38,799 bases of DNA from Fuerstiella sp. (lineage in GTDB: Bacteria > Planctomycetota > Planctomycetia > Planctomycetales > Planctomycetaceae), in contig JALHMY010000090.1 in assembly GCA_022843805.1 (NCBI GenBank), positions 1 to 38,799 on the forward strand. The letters run 5' to 3'. Shown here piece by piece: positions 25,328 through 34,083 of the stretch (the stretch's first letter is position 1; each line of letters starts with the position of its first letter). The notes beneath the pieces were generated by a model. That model was not told the origin of the DNA and ran no database searches. It worked only from the letters and a program-made list of their open reading frames with translations. A program made the position numbers and the translations under genes.

Positions 25328-25391
25328 ACCGGTTCGGGTTGAAACGGGGCTGTTCGGTTTAACGAAAAATGATGGGCTATTGACCCGAATT

Positions 25392-28295
25392 TTACGGCGA
25401 CAGCGAGAACAGATCGGCTGTCGGCCATTCTGCGACCTTAGCTGCTGCCTGATGAAGCGACATGTCAATCTCTCGCCCCAAATGGTCGGCACTGGGACTG
25501 ACTCGAGAATTCAGCAATGCGATAAAATTGCGGCCATCATGGCGACGGATCATGATTGTAGCCGTTCCAGGCAGTGAACCGGTGTGCCAGTGATTCACTG
25601 TGCCGTCGGACTGAAGACGATTCTGCCACCCGAGTGAATACCAGACATCCAGAGGTTTCTGATCTTTGTCAAATCCGGCAAGACCGGGTGGCCGACCAAA
25701 CATTTTTTCAATACTCGCCGCATTCAGAATCGGACAGTTTTCCGGGTTGTCGAATGCAGAGGCAAATCTGGCGAGATCGATGGCTGACGCAATCCAGCCG
25801 CCGTGTGAATCCATCGCTTCCAGGTTCCAGGCGCCATAGGGTGATGCAATCTCTTTCCCGAGATCTTCCTCAAATACTGAGTGTGAAAGTCCGGGAGAAT
25901 AATATCGCACTTCGCTGTCCGCTCGCTGCGACAGTCGCGTACTTCCGCAGCGCATCCCGGTGATTCCCAGCGGTGCGAGCACATGGGCGCGAACATAATC
26001 TTCGTAGCCCATTCCCGTCACCTGTTCAATGACTCGACCCAGCAGGCAATATCCAAAGTTGGAATACGCATAACGAAGACCGGGATCAAAATCGAGCGGC
26101 TGAACGAACATCGCTCTGATGATATCCTGCGTGCCGGCAGGCGGTGCAACATTCATTTTTTTCGCAAATCGGACAGACTGAAACATCGGATCAAACGATG
26201 CGTCCCGATCCCAGCCCGCTCGATGCTGCAATAGCTGCTCGATGGTGATCTGCCGCAGTCGCTGATCAAACATTTCGCCAGCCTCCGCAATTTCTGCGTT
26301 GTACTGAAGGACGTCGAACACTTTGTCGTCAAGCTTCAGGCGGCCCTTTTCGACCAGCTGCAGAATTGCAACTGCGGTAATCGGCTTTGAAAGACTGGCA
26401 ATCCGAAACAGGCTGTCCGGCTGCACACGAGTTTGTGCGGCGATGTCTGCAAATCCATAACCCCGAGCGAGCACCAGTCTGCCGTGGTCCGTTACGGCAA
26501 GTGCCGCCCCCGGCACAGCATGCTTTTCGAGAAACTGGTGCATCATTTCGTCAAAAGGCTTCATCTGAGGATCCGTCTTGCCGGCAGACTGAAAGGGAGC
26601 CGTACGGTCCGCGCGAAACCCCGGACCTCTGAGAACTCGTCCAGGCCGCTTTCCGGTCAGCACTCCATCATCAAGGACAAGCTGCCCGTTCACAATGACA
26701 TGTTTCATCCCTTCCGAAACGGCATCGGGTTTGGAGAACGTTGCTTTGTCACTGAACGCGAGATAATCGAAAACAATCACATCAGCCGCCAGCCCTTCAG
26801 CAATTCGGCCACGATCAAACGCCATCACATTGTTGGCAGCCGCAGCGCTCGCCTGAGAAATGGCTCGCTCCATGGAGATCGCTCCAAGATCTCGCACATA
26901 TCTGGAGAATAGTCTGGGAAAGGCGCCGAACGCCCGTGGATGTGAAGCATATCGATCAGCCCCGGCTGGCCCAACATCCGTGCAAAAGGAAACGAATTCC
27001 TGCTGCATCGCCAGAATTTTGTTGGCATCCGTCATGCTCTGTGGAAGTGCAAACGCCCCTGTCCCAACCAGACTAAAGAAGGTGTCCCACGGATCTTCCC
27101 CCGCTGCCTTTGCAATTTCCGCAACTGTCTGACCACCTGACCCGGAATATTTGGGATCACTGGCCTGTCCAACAACTACTTTGTTCCAGTCCATCCCAAC
27201 ATGCCGATACCAGTTCTCCCACCCACCGGTGGTCTCCATTTCTTTTCGAATCTCGTCTCTGAGTTCCTGATTCCCAAGCCTTTGCCGAAGTCGCTCGTAA
27301 CCTTCGGAAAAATGTCTCGGATGAATGAATGCGGCGATTCCGAGGCCATTATTGATGTAGGGATAAATATCTGCCGTGACCTGCTCACCAATTGCCCGCG
27401 CTGCTTTAATTCGCGCAATGGCGAGCGGCATTTTTCCCCAATTCTGCCGACCTGCTGTTTTGAGGTGGAAGATGTGCACGGGTGTTCCGGCAGTACGTCC
27501 GATCTCCAGAGCCTCCTCAATGGCCTCAAGCAGCTGATCGCCTTCATTGCGCATATGGGTGTAGTATCGGCCGCCGTATTCTCCTGCGATCTTTGCAAGA
27601 GCGGCGATCTCCTCCGTCTCCGCAAAAACAGCCGGTGGATAAATCAGTGCTGTCGATACTCCAATGGCGCCTGCTTCCATGCCTTCCCGCACAAGCTGCT
27701 GCATGCGAGCCAGCTCTTCCGCGTCAGGCCGCCGCTCTGCGTCTCCAAGGACAATTTTCCTCACCTGTGTATGACCCACTGACTGAACCACATTGACCGG
27801 AAGACCATGCATATCAAGTAACGCAAAGTACTCGGCCATCGTCGTCCAGCCCACACGAGATCCTTCTTCGTCATTCAGCGGCGCTGCCGAACTTCCTTCA
27901 CCCGCATTGATTGTGGTGATTCCCTGTGTCAGCAAATTCATGGCGCTGGATGGATCCTGCAGCATTGGAGATGCTGACTGTCCCATCATGTCGATGAAAC
28001 CGGGTGCCACAACCAACCCCGTCGCATCGATCACTCGTATTGCAGCCGGAGAGTCTTTCCCTGCAGTCTCATCAGGCAGTCCAGGACCGGAAGAAACAGG
28101 ATCGCGTTCAACGGAAACACGACCGATCTCAACAATTCTCCCCGCGCGAATACCAACGTCGGCGACATACCAGGGAGCTCCGGTGCCATCTGCAATTCGT
28201 CCGCCACGAATGACAATGTCGTATTCCCCGGCGACCAGTGTCGCTGCGCATACTACGACGATCGTCAGAAATCTGGTCGCCTGGATCATCCGCAT
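25392..28295 (-). CDS. Fused D-aminoacylase-like amidohydrolase and beta-lactamase-like serine hydrolase
   Basis: The protein is about 967 residues from the ATG at 28295 (28289 is an alternative). A signal peptide, RFLTIVVVCAATLVAG, leads it. Residues 25-530 match D-aminoacylase/N-acyl-D-amino-acid deacylase amidohydrolases: YDIVIRGGRIADGTGAPW, YTHMRNEGDQLLEA, VHIFHLKTAG, HPRAFGAFPRLFSRYVRD. The metal motif HxH expected after GFID is missing; the text is GFIDMMGQSASPM. Residues 560-960 form a class C/esterase-type serine hydrolase with SLSK (near 635), YSN in YAYSNFGYCLLGR, and HTGSLPG. It is exported and probably acts on D-amino-acid or peptidoglycan-derived compounds. Beta-lactam resistance is not implied. 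The fused order suggests coupled hydrolysis. Confidence 0.88.
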   Translation of the reverse strand: MRMIQATRFLTIVVVCAATLVAGEYDIVIRGGRIADGTGAPWYVADVGIRAGRIVEIGRVSVERDPVSSGPGLPDETAGKDSPAAIRVIDATGLVVAPGFIDMMGQSASPMLQDPSSAMNLLTQGITTINAGEGSSAAPLNDEEGSRVGWTTMAEYFALLDMHGLPVNVVQSVGHTQVRKIVLGDAERRPDAEELARMQQLVREGMEAGAIGVSTALIYPPAVFAETEEIAALAKIAGEYGGRYYTHMRNEGDQLLEAIEEALEIGRTAGTPVHIFHLKTAGRQNWGKMPLAIARIKAARAIGEQVTADIYPYINNGLGIAAFIHPRHFSEGYERLRQRLGNQELRDEIRKEMETTGGWENWYRHVGMDWNKVVVGQASDPKYSGSGGQTVAEIAKAAGEDPWDTFFSLVGTGAFALPQSMTDANKILAMQQEFVSFCTDVGPAGADRYASHPRAFGAFPRLFSRYVRDLGAISMERAISQASAAAANNVMAFDRGRIAEGLAADVIVFDYLAFSDKATFSKPDAVSEGMKHVIVNGQLVLDDGVLTGKRPGRVLRGPGFRADRTAPFQSAGKTDPQMKPFDEMMHQFLEKHAVPGAALAVTDHGRLVLARGYGFADIAAQTRVQPDSLFRIASLSKPITAVAILQLVEKGRLKLDDKVFDVLQYNAEIAEAGEMFDQRLRQITIEQLLQHRAGWDRDASFDPMFQSVRFAKKMNVAPPAGTQDIIRAMFVQPLDFDPGLRYAYSNFGYCLLGRVIEQVTGMGYEDYVRAHVLAPLGITGMRCGSTRLSQRADSEVRYYSPGLSHSVFEEDLGKEIASPYGAWNLEAMDSHGGWIASAIDLARFASAFDNPENCPILNAASIEKMFGRPPGLAGFDKDQKPLDVWYSLGWQNRLQSDGTVNHWHTGSLPGTATIMIRRHDGRNFIALLNSRVSPSADHLGREIDMSLHQAAAKVAEWPTADLFSLSP

Positions 28296-28442
28296 TCGCA
28301 GACATTCCCGGAGGCGTACCGATTGCGTCAGTGATAACTCAGGTAGAAGACTTTGCCGCATCCTGTGTTATCCTGACTGAATTGTCGCGTGCTGATATCA
28401 GCCCCTGCAGATACTGGCCGACGATGAGCAGGTGTTACTACT

Positions 28443-31145
28443 TCAGTTGGTTGATGCCTGGCTCAGCTGAAGCTGAGGTCGGATCTGCTGACGGCGAGCC
28501 TCCACAATTTCCTGAGCTTTCTGCACAGTCTGCTCGGCGGCAGCGAGTTCACCTTTGGCGGTATCAAGCTGCTGCTGAAGCGGAGCTGCTTCTGCGATGA
28601 GCTTTGCTGCCATTTCATTCGCCTTTGCCATTTCCATTGCTGCAGCTTCCATAGACTTTGTTGCTGCTTCCGCATCGGCTTTTGCCTTCTGAGCAGTCAG
28701 CAGCATCGCTGCAATTTGTTCCTTCCCGGCAACGATGGCTTTTTCCTGACGATCAGTGACAGCGGCCAGGCCTTCCGCTGAGGCTTTAATCTCGGCATCG
28801 TCAGGCAGCAGCGCGAGGGCAGTGCGAGCCTGTTCGAGAGCCGCCTTCAGGGCGGGCTGAGCCTGTTCAAACTGCGTAACAAGCTTTTGACGAGAAGCCA
28901 CCATTTCTTCCACGGTCGCCATTTCCGTCAACAGTTTCTTTCTGTTCTCGTCCGCTTCCTTCATTTGCAGTTCGGCTGTCTGTGCCAGCTGCTGGTTCTC
29001 AGCTACCGCCTGCTGTTTTTCGGTAACGACAGCCTCGGCTTCAAGAGACTTCAGCTGAACCTGATCGCGAAGTTGTCTGGCTGCCGTTAGAGCGGCCAGT
29101 TCGTCTCGAAGGAAGACATAGTGTTTCCACCGAGCCACAACTGCGGCAACTCGGTTGACTTCGGTCTGAGCCGCGGCAACCTGAGCTTCAGCAGCGGCAG
29201 TTGCCTGCTGAAGAGTCAGCAGCGTGGCCGATTCCTTTTCTGTGGCAGCCTTCGCGGCCGCAACAGCCTGTTCGAGTTCCGGCAGTTTGGCCTTCATGGC
29301 TGTCAGTTCAGCCGTCACTGTGACCAGCCCCGCTTTGGTATCGGTCAGCGTTTTTTGCTTATCCTGTAATGAAGCCGTTCGCGAAGCAACCTGAGCATTC
29401 AGCTGTACGGTCAGTTTTTTCAATTCTTCGTCGGTTGTCAGCACCGCGGAGACTTCTGCTGCTTTTTGAGCGGCGGTAGTCAGTTCCGGAATCGCTTTCT
29501 GCAACGCCGTCACCGCGTCCTGCAGCGTTTTTTCCATCTGCTGACCGGTCGCCAGCTTCTGTTCAGTTGCCGTAACGGCGGCCATATGATCGGTTAAGGC
29601 TTTACCGGTATCTGCAAAAGCTTTTGCGGCGGCGTCCGCCACTGCCTGCTGAGCAGTCTGAGCCGCGGCCGCATTTTGCAGAACGGGCTGAACTTCCTTC
29701 AATTTTGCATCCGCTGCCGGTATCAGAGCTTCTGCTGCGGCAACCCGGCTTTCAAGCTGTGGAGGGTTACTGCTCAATACGCCCAGTCGAGTGCCATCCG
29801 CTGCGTTCCAGACGCGAATCTCACCAGTCCAGTCACCGGCAATCACGCGATCTGTTTCATCACAGTGTGAAACCTGCAGGGCCAGGTCATTGAATGCTTC
29901 AAAACCTCGAATCGCTGTGCCGTTCTGGTCCCACATTTTGGCGACTCGATCACGACCGACAGATACAATGCGGCCATCACGGCAGAATTCGATTGAGAAT
30001 ACTCCACCCCCATGTGCACCCCACGACTTAATCTGTCCGCCGTTTTCCATTTCCCACAGGCGAATGGTGGTGTCTTCGCTGCCAGACGCCAGAACATTGC
30101 CATCGATTCGCCATGACACGGAATGCACGGGACCGGTATGGCCGGCCAGAGTCAGATATTCCCGGCCTGTGTGAGATTCCCATACATGCAGCCCACCGCT
30201 GCGATCTGATGTCGCCAGCAGTACGCTGTCAGGGCTGAATTCCAGCGAATAGATCCAGTCGGTATGTTTTTTCACTTCATAAACAAGTTCTTTGGTTGCT
30301 GTGCTGTAAACTCGAACAACTTTCTGTGGGCCACCGACCGCCACGAGTGTCTGGTCTGCACTGATATCAGCCGCCAGAACTTCATCGAGTTCATCCCCGA
30401 CTTCCATAACCCGTTCGCCCGTCCGAACGTCCCAGACGACCGCCAGTCCTTTCGATGCACCATGTCCGCCGCCAGCCAGCAGCAGGGCACCATTGCGACT
30501 GAATTTCAGTACCTGCGCCTGACCTTCCGGGAATGCCAGCACACCCAGAGGATCCATAGTTTCACTGTGATACAGAATGACCTGTTTCTGTCCGGCAACG
30601 GCAATCAGCTTTGCCCATGGACTGGTCGCAATTGCTGAAACTGCAGTTGTTGTTCCGGTATGCACGACTGGTTCGAGGTTCAGCACATCCGGCATTGGAA
30701 CAGGACCTTCCGGCCTCACACCCGCCGCAACATCCACACTCAGATTTGCTGCAGGCTTCTTTGGCAGCATTACCTTACTGGATGCGGTTTCGGGAGCTCC
30801 GCCGTCAATCCATTTGCGAACAGTGTCCAGAACCGCGTCCGGAAGGCGATCCGCGTCCGGCGGCATAAATGGCTCACTTTCGTGAGACATCAGCTTGAAC
30901 AAATAGCTGTTATCCGCAGATCCGGGTTCAATCGCCGCGCCAGAGGCTCCGCCCTGCATCAGGCTTGAGTATGACGACAGATCGAGGTCCGACGTCTTCT
31001 TATTCGTATTGTGGCACGTCAGACACTTCTCGCGCAGAATCGGACGAACATGATCCTCAAAGGTAATCTTTTCCTGCGCTGAGCTCACTGCAGCATTGAG
31101 CAGTAACAAAGACGCAAAAGCAGACATTCGGCCAAAGATTCTCAT
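28443..31145 (-). CDS. Cytochrome c/WD40/coiled-coil secreted protein
   Basis: The protein is 900 residues from the ATG at 31145, chosen because GAGGTG lies six bases upstream. After a signal peptide ending in VSSAQ comes a planctomycete cytochrome C domain with CLTCHNTNKK (C41, C44, H45) and PFMPPDADRLPDAVLDTVRKWI. A WD40 beta-propeller occupies about 155-465, with motifs such as HTDWIYSLEFSPDSVLLATS and GHTGPVHSVSW. The last 430 residues are an Ala/Gln/Glu-rich coiled coil. It is the last gene of a minus-strand module with PSD1, PPC and DUF1501 proteins. The coiled coil suggests a scaffold or oligomer outside the cytoplasm. The function is unknown. Confidence 0.87.
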   Translation of the reverse strand: MRIFGRMSAFASLLLLNAAVSSAQEKITFEDHVRPILREKCLTCHNTNKKTSDLDLSSYSSLMQGGASGAAIEPGSADNSYLFKLMSHESEPFMPPDADRLPDAVLDTVRKWIDGGAPETASSKVMLPKKPAANLSVDVAAGVRPEGPVPMPDVLNLEPVVHTGTTTAVSAIATSPWAKLIAVAGQKQVILYHSETMDPLGVLAFPEGQAQVLKFSRNGALLLAGGGHGASKGLAVVWDVRTGERVMEVGDELDEVLAADISADQTLVAVGGPQKVVRVYSTATKELVYEVKKHTDWIYSLEFSPDSVLLATSDRSGGLHVWESHTGREYLTLAGHTGPVHSVSWRIDGNVLASGSEDTTIRLWEMENGGQIKSWGAHGGGVFSIEFCRDGRIVSVGRDRVAKMWDQNGTAIRGFEAFNDLALQVSHCDETDRVIAGDWTGEIRVWNAADGTRLGVLSSNPPQLESRVAAAEALIPAADAKLKEVQPVLQNAAAAQTAQQAVADAAAKAFADTGKALTDHMAAVTATEQKLATGQQMEKTLQDAVTALQKAIPELTTAAQKAAEVSAVLTTDEELKKLTVQLNAQVASRTASLQDKQKTLTDTKAGLVTVTAELTAMKAKLPELEQAVAAAKAATEKESATLLTLQQATAAAEAQVAAAQTEVNRVAAVVARWKHYVFLRDELAALTAARQLRDQVQLKSLEAEAVVTEKQQAVAENQQLAQTAELQMKEADENRKKLLTEMATVEEMVASRQKLVTQFEQAQPALKAALEQARTALALLPDDAEIKASAEGLAAVTDRQEKAIVAGKEQIAAMLLTAQKAKADAEAATKSMEAAAMEMAKANEMAAKLIAEAAPLQQQLDTAKGELAAAEQTVQKAQEIVEARRQQIRPQLQLSQASTN

Positions 31146-31376
31146 CTCGAACACCTCGCGGCGACCACCGCAATGGAACAGTCAGACGTAAATACCCTGA
31201 TTTACCGTTTCGGCAATCTCAGAACAGCTTCGGCAGTTATTGCCACTTAAAAACCATATCCGGCAAACTCAATGAAGCTCTGCCAGTCGTTACATCCCTG
31301 TTAACTTCTCCAGACCATTCCCGCGATCCCTGCGGGTGATGGGCAGCAAACAGCTGATGCTGCCTGTGACGGATCT

Positions 31377-33812
31377 CTAATGATTAAACAAAAACTCGCG
31401 GGAATTCAGCATGGACCAGAAAATATCCTCAAGCACTTCATGTGGCAGTTCCTGACCTTCTGTCATTGCCGTCAGTGTTTTGAGTTCCTGCTCCGTGGGC
31501 TTTCTCGAGAAGCACCGAACATACAGCTCGTTAATCACATCAGCCGGCGTACTTCCGGACTGCAGCATTTTCGGAATCAGGCCACCCTGTCGAATTTTGA
31601 TGTTTGTTGTTTCACCGTTGATCAGATGGAGGGCCTGCGAAAGGTTGGGCTCCATCTTGACTTCGCACGAACAGACACTTTCTCGCTTCGCGCGACCGAA
31701 GGTTGTCAGAAAGTAGGTTGATGTATTGCCGTCGGCAATATGAACAGCACGAGCACCCACTGGCAGTCCCGGGAACTTTTCCTGAGTGGATGTGACCAGA
31801 TTAATGCAGTCCAGCAGCACTTCGGCTCTCATACGGCGGAGTTCAGCTTTGGCAAAGTTTTTCTGGTCCATTTCATTCGTGGAATTTGCCTGCGTCGAAA
31901 GCTGATATGTCCGAGACATGCAGATGTCGCGAACGAGCTTTCGAAAGTCAAAATTGTAAGAAGTAAATCGTTTGCCAAGCTCTTCGAGAAGTTCGGCGTT
32001 GGACGGAGGATTGCTGACTCGGACGTCGTCCACCTCTTCAATAATTCCGCGACCAAAGAAGTGAGCCCAGACGATGTTGGCAAGGTTCTTTGAGAAATAA
32101 GGATTCTCGGGCGAAGCCAGCCATTCTCCTACCACTTCACGTCGATCTCGACCCTGCAGATCGGGAGTATCGCCCCCCAGGAATTTAGGGGCCATGACAC
32201 GACCATCCACCAGGTGTTTTACCTCGCCCCCGCCCGAATTGAAAATGATGGTTTCCCGGGGATCTTCGCCCTGCTTACGGCCGATCTGAGCAAAGAATGC
32301 TGCAAACCCGTAGTAGTCGTCCATCGTCCATCGGTCGAAAGGATGATTGTGGCACTGAGCACACTGGATGCGCATTCCCATAAACACCTGTGCCGCGTTT
32401 TCTGCGACCTTCAGGGTTTCCGTTTCGGTTTGGTAGTAGTTGGTCGCCGGGCTGGCAAACGAACCACCTCGAGCTGACAAAATCTCTTTAACCATGACAT
32501 TTGACGGGGTGTTGGCCGCAATCTTTTCCCGAAGCCAGTTGAAGTAGCTGAGCATTGGCTTCGTGGCAACTCGATTATCAATCGTTCGCACCTGAAGCAG
32601 TTCAGCCCACTTCATCACCCAGATGTCAACAAACTCTTTGCGGTCCAGAAGAGTATCGATCACCTTTTCACGCTTCGCCGGATCCGTATCTGCTGCAAAG
32701 CGAGTGTATTCATCGGCTGTCGGCAGAGTCCCCGTAACATCGACAAACACCCGGCGCAGGAACTGTTCATCACTGCAAATATCGGATGGAATGATTCGCA
32801 GTTTGCGCAGCTTATTGTGAACCAGCGTATCAATGTAATTCAGCTCCGGCGTTTTCGGATCTTCGTACTGCAGTCCTTTCGGAAGCACGATGAAGTGGGA
32901 TCCGACCGTGTGAGTTCCGAATCGAGCCATGATGAACGCTTCACCGCGAGTATGGGCCGTGACCAGACCCTGCTGGGCGATCTCTGCGGAGGTTTCATTA
33001 TTCGAGCTGAAATAGGCAAGGGTCGTCACATCACGGTCAGAGCCATCCGAGTATTTTGCTCGAACCGTCAGTCGCTGAGTTGCCCCTTCTCCGTCCATGA
33101 CGGCTTCTTTGGGATAGAGCTCAACGGAAACAACGGAAGGGACCGGGCCTGGGTCATCCGGAGCCCCTGACTGCAGCCATCGCAGCACCGTGTTGTAATG
33201 CTCGCCACCGACATCAAATCGCTTTCCGCCAGTGTGAGGAACAACGCCTGCACCTTTTTCAATGAGCAGACTTTCAGCTGGCAATGCCAGATTAATTCTG
33301 CGGCCGGGGATTTCGCGAGTCAGTCGATAATGGTCACCGGCCGGATCGAATCCAAACAGCGACAGACGAAAACCGTCTTTGCCACGAGCAGCTCCGTGAC
33401 AGCTTCCATTGTTGCAACTGGTTTTCATGAAGACAGGCATAACGTCCCGGCGGAAGCTGATTGGCGGATCCACTGTACAGTTTTGAATGGTCACCGGGAC
33501 TTCCACTGTATGACCGCCGTAGGAAACCGTCACTTTTGTGGCACCATCAGCGATGGGAGTAAATACCGAGCCTTCCCGTTTCAGCACCGCTTCGCTCTCA
33601 AGAGCAAACACAGCCTGCTCTGTCACATCCTGAGTCAGACCATTCGGCAGAACGGCCTGTACCAGCAGAGACTGACGGTCTCTGAGTTCTGACAAATGAA
33701 TGTCAGCGGGAGCCACAATGATTGAAGCCGGCGCCGGTTCCTCGGCACGCAATTCTGCCGAGCAGAATGAACAAACTGCCAGCAGAACAATTTTAACTGG
33801 GATTGTCTTCAT
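31377..33812 (-). CDS. PSD1-type protein: Ig-like + cytochrome + DUF1549/DUF1553
   Basis: The protein is 811 residues from the ATG at 33812, which gives a clean signal peptide (MKTIPVKIVLLAVCSFC); the frame extends 19 codons upstream. An N-terminal Ig-like domain (about 30-110) is followed by a haem-type segment with the unusual spacing CNNGSCH (near 131). DUF1549 follows, with YIDTLVHNKLRKL and CAQCHNHPFDRW (near 482), then DUF1553 to the end, with WLASPENPYFSKNLANIVWA and GLPVGARAVHI. DUF1549/DUF1553 proteins are a planctomycete hallmark and normally pair with DUF1501, present two genes upstream. It is exported. The role is not established, possibly polymer or sugar oxidation. Confidence 0.9.
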   Translation of the reverse strand: MKTIPVKIVLLAVCSFCSAELRAEEPAPASIIVAPADIHLSELRDRQSLLVQAVLPNGLTQDVTEQAVFALESEAVLKREGSVFTPIADGATKVTVSYGGHTVEVPVTIQNCTVDPPISFRRDVMPVFMKTSCNNGSCHGAARGKDGFRLSLFGFDPAGDHYRLTREIPGRRINLALPAESLLIEKGAGVVPHTGGKRFDVGGEHYNTVLRWLQSGAPDDPGPVPSVVSVELYPKEAVMDGEGATQRLTVRAKYSDGSDRDVTTLAYFSSNNETSAEIAQQGLVTAHTRGEAFIMARFGTHTVGSHFIVLPKGLQYEDPKTPELNYIDTLVHNKLRKLRIIPSDICSDEQFLRRVFVDVTGTLPTADEYTRFAADTDPAKREKVIDTLLDRKEFVDIWVMKWAELLQVRTIDNRVATKPMLSYFNWLREKIAANTPSNVMVKEILSARGGSFASPATNYYQTETETLKVAENAAQVFMGMRIQCAQCHNHPFDRWTMDDYYGFAAFFAQIGRKQGEDPRETIIFNSGGGEVKHLVDGRVMAPKFLGGDTPDLQGRDRREVVGEWLASPENPYFSKNLANIVWAHFFGRGIIEEVDDVRVSNPPSNAELLEELGKRFTSYNFDFRKLVRDICMSRTYQLSTQANSTNEMDQKNFAKAELRRMRAEVLLDCINLVTSTQEKFPGLPVGARAVHIADGNTSTYFLTTFGRAKRESVCSCEVKMEPNLSQALHLINGETTNIKIRQGGLIPKMLQSGSTPADVINELYVRCFSRKPTEQELKTLTAMTEGQELPHEVLEDIFWSMLNSREFLFNH

Positions 33813-33976
33813 GATCCTGATCCGTGCCGATCTCATCTCTGTTATTGCGGAGAATTCGCTTTTGGACATTCGGTAATTGCCGGGGCAGTCAACTGACCCG
33901 CGTTCATCCGGGCTTCTTCGGCCACAATCTCGACTGATCTTCCTGAACAGTTATTGAACGGTGATTGCCGCCACGT

Positions 33977-34011
33977 TGGTTCGCCAAAAAATAGATGGTT
34001 CGCCAAAAAAT
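33977..34011. repeat. 16-bp direct repeat
   Basis: TGGTTCGCCAAAAAAT occurs at 33977-33992 and 33996-34011, 19 bp apart, between the PPC-protein stop (34084) and the PSD1 start. It may be a binding site for a regulator of the PSD1 gene or a short dispersed repeat. A motif of similar style (AATTTTTCTGCCAA twice) lies at 38676-38705. Confidence 0.6.
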
Positions 34012-34083
34012 CGGCAGGCCTGCTGAATTTCCCTGAAATGGGCTTTCAATGCACTGCCGACTGTAATCCGATCGATTCCCGGT

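Noticed and set aside
25392..28295. Beta-lactam resistance gene
   Set aside because: The beta-lactamase-like domain is fused to an amidohydrolase and belongs to the broad serine-hydrolase group; resistance is not supported.
27201..28380. Two plus-strand frames of about 193-195 codons
   Set aside because: Antisense to the fused amidohydrolase, with no supporting features.
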